Assembly (NCBI RefSeq): GCF_001399975.1
Contig: NZ_LKBD01000013.1
Span: 1-64,000, forward strand
DNA from: Pseudoalteromonas sp. P1-9
Lineage (GTDB): Bacteria > Pseudomonadota > Gammaproteobacteria > Enterobacterales > Alteromonadaceae
Length of the DNA: 64,000 bases
Direction: 5' to 3'
The translations under genes were made by a program, and so were the position numbers. The first letter of the stretch is position 1; every line of letters starts with the position of its first letter. The notes beneath the pieces were generated by a model. It was not told where the DNA came from and made no database searches. It saw only the letters and a program-made list of their open reading frames with translations. Of the stretch, positions 26,504-34,918 are shown piece by piece.

Positions 26504-27877
26504 ATGATTATTAAGCGCTTAATTTTAGTATTGCTATGTGTTTTTGCTTTTATGGCTAACAGTGCGTTGGCGAGTGAACACACACAAAACTTGCAAAACA
26601 TGTTAACGCCAGCGCAGATGAAAGAGGATATAAATGCTTGGCAAGATTTCGTGAAGAAAACTCACCCCGATTTAAGTATTCGAATCAAAAATATTGCCGA
26701 ATTTGAAAGCTCTCTTACGGTCTTTAAACAATCCATCACCAAACCAATGCATGTAAACGATTTTTTGTCACAATTCGCACAATTTAATAGCCAATTTAAC
26801 GATGCGCATATGTTGGTTTTTACGCGTAGCCAAAAAGGACTCGCAAAAGAAGTGATTAAGAAAGAAGGACTCTTTCCATTTGAAGTGACTGTTAACAAAG
26901 GTAAAGTGTACCTTGCAAGCTTACTTGGCGGTAGTGAATCTCCGTATGCTAAATCTGAGCTTATCACTATTAATGGCCAGTCAATTAATATGATTTATAA
27001 TACTTTAATTACACGTATGTATGGCGATACCGTAAAACACCGTGAGCGTTTACTGTCAGACAAATTTGCATTGTTTTACTGGTTGTTCGTCAATAAAACA
27101 GAGCATTTTAAGCTTGAAATTAAAGAGGGTGCATCTTCTCAAGTTATTGAGATGTCAGCTGCTAAAATTTTACCTAAATCATTCAACAGCAAAACATTTG
27201 AACAAACGTTTAAGTTTGAAATTTTAAATCAGCAACAAGCACTTTTAACAATTGATGAGTTTTGGTGGCAAGACAAAAAGCGCTTTTATGGTTTTACAGA
27301 AAATGTTTTTAAGCAGCTAAAAGAACAACACATAAAGCACCTCATTATTGATGTGCGCAATAATGGTGGCGGCGATGACGATATGTGGAAACACGGTATT
27401 GTCAAATACATCGCAAAAAAGCCGTATCAACATACCAGCAAATATGCTAAAAAAATTATTGCAAAATATATGGATGAGGGCGAAACCGAAGGCGATGTGG
27501 TAACTAAGTTATTTGACCGTTTTGAGCAACCAGTAAAAGATGAGCCGTTAAAGTTTAACGGTAAAGTGTCCGTTGTTGTAGGTGGTTATACGTATTCTTC
27601 AGCTATTTTATTTGCTAACACCATGCAAGATTTTGGTTTTGCTGAAATTGTGGGAGAAGAATCTGCGGGCTATTCGTGGCAAACTGGGGGTATTCAGTTT
27701 TTTACGCTTCCGCACTCAAAACTAAAAGCTGTAACACCTCGCTTTTATTTAGAAAGACCAAGTGGTAAGCAAAAAGGGTTACCGGTCACTCCGGATAAAG
27801 AATTGAAAGACGATGTGCTAAAGCCGTTGCAGTTAATTGACAAAATAGCGTATGAATTTAATACATTAGCCAATTAA
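26504..27877 (+). CDS. Secreted S41-family peptidase
   Basis: 457 residues with a signal peptide at 1-24. The S41 (tail-specific protease/C-terminal processing peptidase) core occupies about 210-430: LTIDEFWWQ, the HLIIDVRNNGGGDDDMWK strand near 280-297, and the catalytic-serine block VVGGYTYSSAILFANTM, with the nucleophile near residue 365. A conserved Glu in GEESAG lies about 20 residues later. No PDZ domain is apparent in the N-terminal half. It is probably periplasmic; the substrate is unknown. A hairpin at 27884-27914 follows. Confidence 0.85.
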   Translation: MIIKRLILVLLCVFAFMANSALASEHTQNLQNMLTPAQMKEDINAWQDFVKKTHPDLSIRIKNIAEFESSLTVFKQSITKPMHVNDFLSQFAQFNSQFNDAHMLVFTRSQKGLAKEVIKKEGLFPFEVTVNKGKVYLASLLGGSESPYAKSELITINGQSINMIYNTLITRMYGDTVKHRERLLSDKFALFYWLFVNKTEHFKLEIKEGASSQVIEMSAAKILPKSFNSKTFEQTFKFEILNQQQALLTIDEFWWQDKKRFYGFTENVFKQLKEQHIKHLIIDVRNNGGGDDDMWKHGIVKYIAKKPYQHTSKYAKKIIAKYMDEGETEGDVVTKLFDRFEQPVKDEPLKFNGKVSVVVGGYTYSSAILFANTMQDFGFAEIVGEESAGYSWQTGGIQFFTLPHSKLKAVTPRFYLERPSGKQKGLPVTPDKELKDDVLKPLQLIDKIAYEFNTLAN

Positions 27878-27883
27878 ACAAAA

Positions 27884-27914
27884 AAGCCTTTCCGAAGTCA
27901 TATTGGGAAGGCTT
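27884..27914 (+). terminator. Terminator of the S41 peptidase gene
   Basis: Arms AAGCCTT (27884-27890) and AAGGCTT (27908-27914), flanked by an A-run and a T-rich tail. Confidence 0.7.
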
Positions 27915-27978
27915 ATTTTAATTGTTTTTTATAATGGTAAAACAGTTTTATGGTTTGCTTCATAGGCTGTCCTAAAGG

Positions 27979-28119
27979 TTATTTTGTTAGCATATAAATG
28001 CCGCCAATTGCTGCGCCCGTTACAATGGCATTTGCCATACCTGCTGTAATTAAGCCTGCAATAACAAAAGTGCTTAGTGACGCGACCATTAACATATCTA
28101 TGGTGTTTGCATTGTTCAT
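27979..28119 (-). CDS. 46-residue hydrophobic peptide A
   Basis: Start ATG at 28117-28119, stop TAA at 27979-27981. The peptide begins MNNANTIDMLMVAS, has a long hydrophobic stretch with small residues in Gly/Ala-x3-Gly spacing (AGLITAGMANAIVTGAAIGG), and ends IYMLTK. It shares 31 of 46 residues with peptide B immediately upstream, with no gaps. That degree of conserved protein sequence in a tandem pair argues that both are real genes. A weak AAAGAGAAA ribosome site precedes it. It could be a membrane-inserting toxin, a bacteriocin-like peptide or a structural membrane peptide; there is no double-glycine leader. No family recognised. Confidence 0.65.
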   Translation of the reverse strand: MNNANTIDMLMVASLSTFVIAGLITAGMANAIVTGAAIGGIYMLTK

Positions 28120-28144
28120 TTGGGTTTCTCTTTATTTAAATCAG

Positions 28145-28285
28145 TTATTTAGTTAATAAATAAGCGCTGCCAATTGCTGCACCTGTTACGATTGCTGTTG
28201 TCATACCAGCAGTTACTAAACCTGCAACTACAAATGTTGTTAAACCAGCTGCCATTAAAATTTCGATTGCGTTTGACGTGTTCAT
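28145..28285 (-). CDS. 46-residue hydrophobic peptide B
   Basis: Start ATG at 28283-28285 with AGGAAA about 8 bases before it; stop TAA at 28145-28147. It begins MNTSNAIEILMAAG and ends SAYLLTK, with the invariant stretch AIVTGAAIG and TAGM also found in peptide A. One transmembrane helix with a glycine-zipper look fits the sequence. Peptides A and B lie 25 bp apart in the same direction, probably on one transcript starting in 28286-28500. Function unknown; paralogous pairs like this occur among two-peptide bacteriocins and type I toxins, which is only an analogy. Confidence 0.7.
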   Translation of the reverse strand: MNTSNAIEILMAAGLTTFVVAGLVTAGMTTAIVTGAAIGSAYLLTK

Positions 28286-28539
28286 ATTATATTTCCTATT
28301 CAGTTTTTTTTGAGTAAAGCGTTTTGCTTGAGTTAAAGAATAGGCGAATCGACACTGCTATCCTGCCCTTTGTGATGTGTGGTTAAATAAGGTGATGTTT
28401 GGAAAATATCGGTGATGAAATAACAAGGCAGAGTGTGATTTAAGTTTATTGAGATTTAAGCGTGTTACTTCTCTGTATTTTGCAAGCTATTCTGGTTTGT
28501 TGATCGTATTATTGAATCGAACACAAAATGAGGTATCCA

Positions 28540-29085
28540 ATGCGCAGTTTAATCACATTATTTATTGTTATCGCGTTTTTGAGCGGGTGTAGTAATTCAA
28601 ATTGGCGAACAGCAAGTCGCGAACCTGCGGGCATCGCACCTAATCCAATGCTAGTTAATGATGCGGTTATTGAATTTTATGGTGCCGATGCGTTTAGTTG
28701 GCGCGGCTGGTTTGCCGTGCATACTTGGGTCGCAATAAAGCCTGAAAATGCGAAAGAATACACCGTCTATGAAGTGGTAGGTTGGCGTGTAAAACGAGGC
28801 TTACCAGCACTTAAAAAGTACACAACTACAACACCTGATCGTTATTGGTACGGTGCAAAACCCGAGAAAATCCTATCAATTACTGGCGATAAAGCGAAAA
28901 AGTTGATACCAGAAATTATAGCTGCGACAGAGCGTTACCCATGGGCAAACGAATATACTTTGTTACCGGGTCCTAACAGCAATACGTTTCCTGCATGGCT
29001 CGGTTTACAAGTAGAAGAACTTGAACTAGACATGCCATTTAGTGCAATTGGCAGCGGTTACGCTGATACTGAAGTGGGAAAATAA
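28540..29085 (+). CDS. DUF3750 lipoprotein
   Basis: 181 residues from the ATG at 28540, preferred to 28528 because AGGT lies just before it. Signal peptide with lipobox FLSGC. The body has the DUF3750 pattern: WRGWFAVHTWVAIKP near residues 52-66, the VYEVVGWRV strand, and YPWANEYTLLPGPNSNTF-(P)AW near 133-153. The family is found in gammaproteobacteria as a lipoprotein of unknown function; the fold has been likened to papain-like permuted amidases, but I see no clear catalytic triad. Monocistronic, ending at a very strong terminator. Confidence 0.85.
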   Translation: MRSLITLFIVIAFLSGCSNSNWRTASREPAGIAPNPMLVNDAVIEFYGADAFSWRGWFAVHTWVAIKPENAKEYTVYEVVGWRVKRGLPALKKYTTTTPDRYWYGAKPEKILSITGDKAKKLIPEIIAATERYPWANEYTLLPGPNSNTFPAWLGLQVEELELDMPFSAIGSGYADTEVGK

Positions 29086-29160
29086 CTCGTTTTTTTGTGT
29101 GAAACTCGGCATTTGTAAGTTGCATGAGTTATCACGTTTATCCGAGCGAAATTGTAATAA

Positions 29161-29191
29161 AAAAGCCAATTGAATGATTCAATTGGCTTTT
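29161..29191. terminator. Long bidirectional terminator
   Basis: Perfect 15-base arms beginning AAAAGCCAATTGAAT, one-base centre, followed by a T-run. Placed between the converging DUF3750 and acyltransferase genes. Confidence 0.9.
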
Positions 29192-29269
29192 TAACGTTAT
29201 TCATTAAGTATATTTACTACAAATAAACTACTGTGTAACACCTATAACTCGTTACTACTCCCAGATTAT

Positions 29270-30445
29270 TTACGCCGTTGCCTGTACGCTTTTGCTTGTT
29301 AAAGGAATACGTTTGCCATTAAGTAAAACACCAACCGCTGTGTTTCTAACAAGAAAATGATAGGTGATTAGCCCAATAATCATGGTGAGTGAAATGGATA
29401 CTAAAAATTTTACCAAAGCCGGGGTCGCTAGGTTAATAAGCGCAAACTGAATGTATAACAAAACCGGTACATGAATTAGGTAAAGCCAATAAGAAGCGTC
29501 AGACAAATAACGACTTGTGCTGTTTTCAACATTTAACCATTTGTAACCTGCAATAAAACTCACAAATGTTAAGCTTAAAATGGCTATGGTTTGTGTAATC
29601 ACAGGTACAAATGCAATCACTTTGGGCGCTGAGCTGCCTGCTTTAGCGGCTTCAATAACTTGCTCGATGGTGAATGCAGGCGGTAATACATAAAAATAGC
29701 CAACGGTAGATACGGTTGCTAACAATAACAGCCAGTGAAATTGCTTCGCGATCTGTGTAATTTTATCTTTATGCTCAAAAAGCCCTGCACCCACTAAAAA
29801 TAGCAGGCCATAAAAGCCAAATGACCAAAGTTCTGGGTACAGTTTATCTGGCGGTGGAAACGGCACAGCCACGTTAAGCATTGAAATAGTAATTATGATT
29901 GGCAATAAAGCACACAAAAACAGCGGTCTAACAACCCATGAGAGTACTAAGTTATATACTTTTTGACTTTTAGTAAGTAACCAAAACAACATGCAAAACT
30001 GCATTAAATTCCACAAAAACCATAAATGGCCTGTCGAAATTGGCAGGTCTTTTACTTGTTCAAATACCACATATACGGCGGGTGTGGTTTTTGCAAAGTC
30101 TAATCCCCACGTAATGGCGTGAAATGTTAAGCCAAATACAAGCGGAATGAAGATGAAAAAAGGCAGTAACACCCGTTTAAAGCGGTTTTTTATAAAATGA
30201 CGACTACCGCGTTTATTGACCAGTAACGCGGCGCAAAAACCAGCGATAACAAAGAACAACGGCATGCGAAATAAGTGAGATCAATTAGCAAAGTAGTTAA
30301 ATAACACATGATTAGTCGTGTCGGCGGTAAACCACACATTTCGAAAGTAAGGACCATACGCTAGCGCTGCATGAAATGCGATACCGAGCAAGAGCGCGAT
30401 ACAACGCAGGTTATCTATATAATGAAAGCGGCTTTGAGTGTGCAT
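29270..30445 (-). pseudogene. Acyltransferase-3 membrane protein with in-frame UGA
   Basis: One reading frame of 391 codons from the ATG at 30443-30445 (MHTQSRFHYIDNLRCIALLLGI, with H-A-A-L) to 29270, interrupted only by TGA at 30281-30283 (codon 55), just before SHLFRMPLFFVIAGF. The acyltransferase-3 family normally has Trp or another residue at this place, so TGG to TGA is the simplest change. The frame start at 30265 would lose the first two helices and the catalytic-region histidine, so it is unlikely to give a working protein. About ten membrane helices remain. Such proteins O-acylate surface glycans or glucans at the inner membrane (family knowledge). Point nonsense mutation, sequencing error and recoding are the alternatives. 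Confidence 0.8.
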
Positions 30446-30898
30446 TCGTGCTTCCTTTAAACGTTAGCCAGTAAGTAAATAATTAAAACCGAGAATCACT
30501 CTCAACAAAGGTGCCGTTGTTATCGCTATTAATCTTGGAGTCTTTGGCTTATATAGTTGAACGCTGTGAGTAGCGAAGTCTAAAAACAGTTTAGTTACTT
30601 CGCTCGTTATCAGTTCGCTCAATGGGCGAAATACACGGTCATCCTTGCATGATGTATACGCGTTAATATTACCAATAAAAGCAATAAAATCTAAGTGTTA
30701 GATTAAGGCGATTACCTCATTACCGCCGCTTTTCAATACAACAAGCATGACAAGGGATAGCGCTTATTCAGGTGTGTGTTACGGCGCTGGTTTTAGTTAA
30801 AAAATAAATAATTTCTTACAATATCAACCACGTAATTAAAACTAAGAGCATTTAAAGTAAAGAGCAATATTGACGAACACTAACCATTAGGAACATGT
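30446..30898. other. Divergent intergenic region, 30.4-30.9 kb
   Basis: About 450 bp between the acyltransferase and FG-GAP genes. No ORF, RNA element or clear operator was recognised. Confidence 0.4.
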
Positions 30899-32134
30899 AT
30901 GCGCGTTAGTCACAAGGTAAAATTCGGATTAAGCTTTTTAGTTACGGTAATGATGGGCCACGTACATGCTAATCAGCAGCAACTGCTCGCGCACGATGGC
31001 AAACACGGTGATAATTTTGCTTACGGCGTGGCGATTGATGGCAACACCATTTTAGTCGGTGCACATAAGGCGGATAGTAAAAACGCGCAAGATAGTGGGT
31101 CAGGATATATTTATTCACTGGGCTCAAATGGTTGGCAGTTTCAACAAAAGCTTATTGCACGCCCTGCGTTTTCCAACGATACCATGGGTGGTAAGGTTGC
31201 ATTAAAAGGTAATATGGCGCTTTTGGGAGCAATTGGTCGAAGCGATAAAGGCGAAAATGCGGGCGCGGTAATAAGTTTCGAGCACGCATCTAATAACTGG
31301 CAACAAACACAAGTGCTGGGCGCATTTGACGCAAAGCCTGGTGACTCGTTTGGGCAAAGTATTGCGCTCACAGAAAAAATATTAGTTATCGGCGCACCAA
31401 AAAGTGATGCCATCGCCAAAGATGCGGGTGCGGTATACGTTTATCAACGCGTTAATAATGCATGGCAATATCAGGTAAAACTAACGGCAAGAGATGGCGC
31501 AGCGGGTGACCTATTTGGTATTAGTCTTGCAATTGATGGTAATACAGTGCTTGTGGGCGCAGATCTAAATGATCAGCAAAATAACAATGCCGGCGCTGTT
31601 TATGTGTTTGAGTTAAATGGTACGTCATGGCAACAACAGGCTAAATTAGTGGCATCAGATGGCGGCGATACTGATATTTTTGGTGTGCGTGTTGCAATAT
31701 CAGGCGATACCGCGCTTATTTCTGCGCGTCGCGATGACATCGAGGAAGTTGGCAAAGACGCAGGCTCTGCGTATATTTTCGTTCGAAAAAATGGCAAATG
31801 GCGCCAGCATCAAAAATTACGCTCGCCCGATTTAAAAGCCGATGATAGATTTGGCCGAGGCGTCGCATTACAAGATAACACTGCACTTGTTAGCGCAATG
31901 CACCATGATGCCAGTGGTGAAAATGCCGGTGCAGTTTACGTTTTCTACAAAGTCGGCGATACATGGCAATATTCATCGAAAATAGTTGCCGAAAACGCCG
32001 CCCCTCACGATAAATTCGGCTGGAACATTGCAATGTCAAATAAACATGCCGTAATTGCAACGCCTAATCGCGATGATAACGGCGAGCAATCGGGCACTGC
32101 GTACGTTTACACATTGCAAACGACTAAACCGTAA
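30899..32134 (+). CDS. Secreted FG-GAP (integrin-like) beta-propeller protein
   Basis: 411 residues with a signal peptide at 1-24. The rest consists of about seven repeats of some 50 residues with the pattern D-x-FG-x-x-(V/I)A-(I/L)-x-G-N-(T)-x-L-(V/I)-(G/S)A, then AGAVYVF or SAYIF, then W-Q-x-x-x-K-L, the FG-GAP repeat of integrin-alpha-like propellers. Probably exported to the periplasm or surface and may bind calcium or protein; no enzymatic residues are evident. Monocistronic. Confidence 0.85.
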   Translation: MRVSHKVKFGLSFLVTVMMGHVHANQQQLLAHDGKHGDNFAYGVAIDGNTILVGAHKADSKNAQDSGSGYIYSLGSNGWQFQQKLIARPAFSNDTMGGKVALKGNMALLGAIGRSDKGENAGAVISFEHASNNWQQTQVLGAFDAKPGDSFGQSIALTEKILVIGAPKSDAIAKDAGAVYVYQRVNNAWQYQVKLTARDGAAGDLFGISLAIDGNTVLVGADLNDQQNNNAGAVYVFELNGTSWQQQAKLVASDGGDTDIFGVRVAISGDTALISARRDDIEEVGKDAGSAYIFVRKNGKWRQHQKLRSPDLKADDRFGRGVALQDNTALVSAMHHDASGENAGAVYVFYKVGDTWQYSSKIVAENAAPHDKFGWNIAMSNKHAVIATPNRDDNGEQSGTAYVYTLQTTKP

Positions 32135-32347
32135 AACAATGCCAGCAAGGCGATTTAAGTTGCGTTCAATTATTGGGAATAGGGCACTTTTTTACTGTAA
32201 ATTTAGCTTAGTTAATGCCACCGCATTTAAATTAACGTAAAATGCGCCATAATCTTTGTTTATAGGTGCAGGTTTGTCGCACTTTATAAATACACCCATA
32301 TATTTTGTAGGCAAAGCATTGCAGAATATTTCTGTCTGAAGGCAATC

Positions 32348-32689
32348 ATGAAAAAAACATTTGAATTAACGCACCCAAAAATTAAGTTAGCACGACGTGT
32401 AGATGCGGTTAAGCATGAAATTAAAAAATACATCAAGCGTGAGCGCAATAAAAAGCTACCAACTGGCGCGGACTATTGGGATTTTGATTGTCAATTTGGC
32501 AACACAGAAGCGGAAGCCAAGCCAGTTCACTTATCGCAAATTAATAAGCTAATTGACCAAACGCAGGTTGAAAATCTAACGTCGTTCTACGTTGAGATTT
32601 TAGCAAAACCAGCTGCAAGACAATCTCGCATTGAACAAGATGACGATTTTGATCATGATGATGACTTTGATATGGATGACGAAGACTAA
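32348..32689 (+). CDS. DUF6172 family protein
   Basis: 113 residues, soluble. The core MKKTFELTHPKIKLARRVDAVKHEIKKYIKRER with K-x-LP-x-GADYWDFDC-x-FG near 37-53 matches DUF6172, a small family common in gammaproteobacteria with no known function. The tail is extremely acidic (HDDDFDMDDED). Followed by a terminator at 32751-32769. Confidence 0.8.
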   Translation: MKKTFELTHPKIKLARRVDAVKHEIKKYIKRERNKKLPTGADYWDFDCQFGNTEAEAKPVHLSQINKLIDQTQVENLTSFYVEILAKPAARQSRIEQDDDFDHDDDFDMDDED

Positions 32690-32750
32690 GTACTTCGGTT
32701 AAGCCACTTCGCTTGGTCGCTAAAAACACTAAGCTATTTATTCCAAAAAG

Positions 32751-32769
32751 CCGAAGCACAATGCTTCGG
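32751..32769 (+). terminator. Terminator of the DUF6172 gene
   Basis: Arms CCGAAGCA and TGCTTCGG with an A-run before and eight T after. Confidence 0.85.
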
Positions 32770-32873
32770 TTTTTTTTGTTGTGTTGCGATAGTCGATTGA
32801 GTGTTAAATAAACTGGAGCCATTAATTAAAAGCTTTAATTTATTTAATAGTTACAAAGCGCTTGGCATAAATG

Positions 32874-33293
32874 TTAGTTACATTTTGTTAGGTTTCTCTT
32901 CGCTAAAATGGAAGATAACCAAGTAAATAGTAAAATACCCAGCATATCAGCGGCGTAATCAAATATATCTAACGTTCTTGTTGGTAAAAAATGCTGGCTT
33001 AATTCTTCAAACGTCACAAAAATAAAAACCGTCGTCGTGCCCCAAAATATCTTGATTTCACCTAGCTTGAATACCTTAAATTTACTAGCAAGGTTAGCAA
33101 GTAAGGTGAGCACGCCAAATAACCCAAGGTGTCCGACCTTATCACCATATGGAATTAAGCGAACAAGCTCAAAGAAAATGCTTTGTTGCCCAGTGTTGGC
33201 TAGGTAGATAATCCAGATAATAAAGACAAAGAACACACTGGATAGGGTTATTGTTAGTTTATGCATAGGTTTTTCTTTTTGCGCCTCTTTCAT
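32874..33293 (-). CDS. VanZ-family membrane protein
   Basis: 139 residues, four membrane helices. The VanZ marks are RLIPYGDKVGHLGLFGVLTLLA (about 39-60) and TFEELSQHFLPTRTLDIFDYAADMLGI (about 94-120, with the conserved E-x-x-Q and DxxxD). VanZ-like proteins are membrane proteins of unclear role; the name comes from teicoplanin resistance in the vanA cluster, which does not imply resistance here. It begins 10 bp after the preceding gene stop, so the two are co-transcribed. Confidence 0.8.
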   Translation of the reverse strand: MKEAQKEKPMHKLTITLSSVFFVFIIWIIYLANTGQQSIFFELVRLIPYGDKVGHLGLFGVLTLLANLASKFKVFKLGEIKIFWGTTTVFIFVTFEELSQHFLPTRTLDIFDYAADMLGILLFTWLSSILAKRNLTKCN

Positions 33294-33303
33294 AATTGTT
33301 TTG

Positions 33304-33696
33304 TTATATGTTTCTTTCGCGATTTTTGATGCGGAACGTATAAATTAAATAAACAACAATGTGAATGAAAAAAGCCGGTACTACTAATAAAAGATCTAAT
33401 CTAATATTTGTTTTCGGAGTTAAGGACAGCTCAGCTAAAAAAGCTAACGCAACAATTAAAATTAATGAAATATTAAGCTTATTTTGAAGCCTTTGTTTAT
33501 ATTCTACCCCCATACTTCTGCTTTTTAGAACCAACAGAATAGCCGAGCAAGGTATTAAGAGTTGGCTTACAAAGCAAAATAAATAAAGATACTTCCAAGG
33601 TTCATTTTCATAGGAAGCTTGACCTATGGATGCATTGCTAGCGATAAGAAAATATAAAGTAAGAACATACAAAAATGAATAAAATAAATATTTCAA
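33304..33696 (-). CDS. Hypothetical four-helix membrane protein (cassette-like position)
   Basis: 130 residues with four hydrophobic segments (about 2-18, 32-55, 75-90 and 97-122) and a basic end (RIKNRERN). The start is TTG at 33694-33696, supported by AAGGAG 8 bases upstream. No family recognised. The ribosome site lies just downstream of the attC-like site at 33724-33814, the arrangement expected at the head of an integron cassette. Its own stop reads TAACAAAA, reminiscent of the start of an attC site, but no full site follows because the VanZ gene begins at once. Confidence 0.6.
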   Translation of the reverse strand: MKYLFYSFLYVLTLYFLIASNASIGQASYENEPWKYLYLFCFVSQLLIPCSAILLVLKSRSMGVEYKQRLQNKLNISLILIVALAFLAELSLTPKTNIRLDLLLVVPAFFIHIVVYLIYTFRIKNRERNI

Positions 33697-33723
33697 ATTA
33701 AACTCCTTCTATGAAAACGTCGT

Positions 33724-33814
33724 GCTTAACCGGCGCAGAGTAGCAGGCTAAAATTAGCGAAAAGGAGCGCAAGCCTGCTGCTTTGCGTACCTTGGTTGAA
33801 GCGTTTGTTAGCTT
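33724..33814 (-). other. attC-like integron recombination site
   Basis: Read on the minus strand the element starts AGCTAACAAACGC and ends GCGCCGGTTAAGC, where GTTAAGC fits the attC consensus GTTRRRY exactly and AGCTAAC fits RYYYAAC with one mismatch. Between them are strong imperfect inverted arms (33734-33749 against 33772-33787, 14 of 16 pairing). The TAA of the upstream gene is part of the site, as in many gene cassettes. About 90 bp in all. No integrase gene is in the window. Evidence is structural only. Confidence 0.6.
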
Positions 33815-34407
33815 TCGTTTTGCTCTAAATTTTCACGACTAGAATATAGTAATGTAAGAAAGAATAGTGAAATTAAACCTATCCCGACTCCAAACCCTAA
33901 GCCACTTCCATAAAGAATATTGTAGGAAGGATTAAAAATATTAGCTTTGAGAGCAATACCATCTTGAATAACGATCATTAAATAACCTAAGCTTGAATAG
34001 CTATAGTAAATAAAGCCTAAGTTGACGGTCAATAATTGTAAAATTTGATTTATTATAGATAAATTGAAGCCCAGCTTTTCTCGTTTGAAAAGATAATAAC
34101 CTGCTACCCCGTTAAAAATAGCAATACAAAAAGGTGCTATATTTACCAAAGCTTGTTGTTCCGAATTAAAATTTATAAAACCCGCATAAATGAATGCAAT
34201 GGCTGTAATTACCTGAAGCCAAGTTAGAATTTTCAGGCGGTTTTCAGCTTTTATGATAAAGCTTTCAGTCTGTTCTTTTTCGTAATTTTGAACTTCATCC
34301 TTTCTTGAATTTAGTTCTTCAATTAATTTTTGATAATTATCAGGATAAGCATCCTTATCAATTGATTCTAAACTCTCTTTTAATTCACTTATTGAATAGT
34401 TCTCAAT
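33808..34407 (-). CDS. Hypothetical protein: acidic N-terminus plus membrane domain, start uncertain
   Basis: The open frame runs from a stop at 34429 down to 33808. Its N-terminal half (ENYSISELKESLESIDKDAYPDNYQKL) looks like conserved protein, so the TTG at 34149 is too late a start. No ATG, GTG or TTG exists in the correct part; the best candidate is ATT at 34405-34407 after AGGAG, giving about 199 residues, or the original start has been lost. The C-terminal half has three or four membrane helices. The stop codon lies inside the attC-like site, so this looks like a cassette gene. Function unknown. Confidence 0.5.
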   Translation of the reverse strand: MENYSISELKESLESIDKDAYPDNYQKLIEELNSRKDEVQNYEKEQTESFIIKAENRLKILTWLQVITAIAFIYAGFINFNSEQQALVNIAPFCIAIFNGVAGYYLFKREKLGFNLSIINQILQLLTVNLGFIYYSYSSLGYLMIVIQDGIALKANIFNPSYNILYGSGLGFGVGIGLISLFFLTLLYSSRENLEQNES

Positions 34408-34429
34408 TACTCCTAGAAAGCTTACAGCT

Positions 34430-34918
34430 TATTAGTGCGCATTTTGATTTAAGGAAGCTATCCACAACCTAAAACTCGCAGGCTAATAAAATTTTTATTT
34501 AATATTTTTAGTAGGTTATCAGTAGTCTTTGACGCGAGCAACGGGAAAATGGTTTGGTAAATATGTGCTATTACAAAACCGCGCCTAAAATGGCGCGTTT
34601 TTGGCTAATGCTACTTAAACCTGCATTTTTGCAAAGGTGAACAGTCAACACTAATTTTTTGATAAAGCAAAATGAAACGTCTGTTATTTACTTAAGAAGC
34701 GAAGTTTAATACTGACTCAATGACGCAGCTAATCATGATAACAGCATCTCCATTTATCCGTGTAGTATCACACCACAAGAAAGCGAGAGCCTTGTTGGCA
34801 CTCGTTTATGCAGTGATATATCCGACCACATATTTAGCCAATAGACAGATGTAACGTTTGTTTTAAAAAGCCTACGTCAGAGCTGTAAACATCTTAAAGG
34901 CGGTTTAGTTTATGTCAC
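34430..34918. other. Gene-free stretch, 34.4-34.9 kb
   Basis: About 490 bp. It contains one GC-rich hairpin with a T-run (34580-34597). No ORF is supported and no second attC-like site was found upstream of the putative cassette gene. Confidence 0.45.
34580..34597. terminator. GC-rich hairpin with T-run
   Basis: Arms CGCGCC and GGCGCG with TTTTT following on the plus strand. No gene ends nearby on the plus strand; on the minus strand it lies 320 bp after the helicase gene stop. Its client is unclear. Confidence 0.5.

Noticed and set aside
32821-32880. Second attC site after the VanZ gene
   Set aside because: TAAC sequences are present, but there is no paired GTTRRRY end and no long inner stem.
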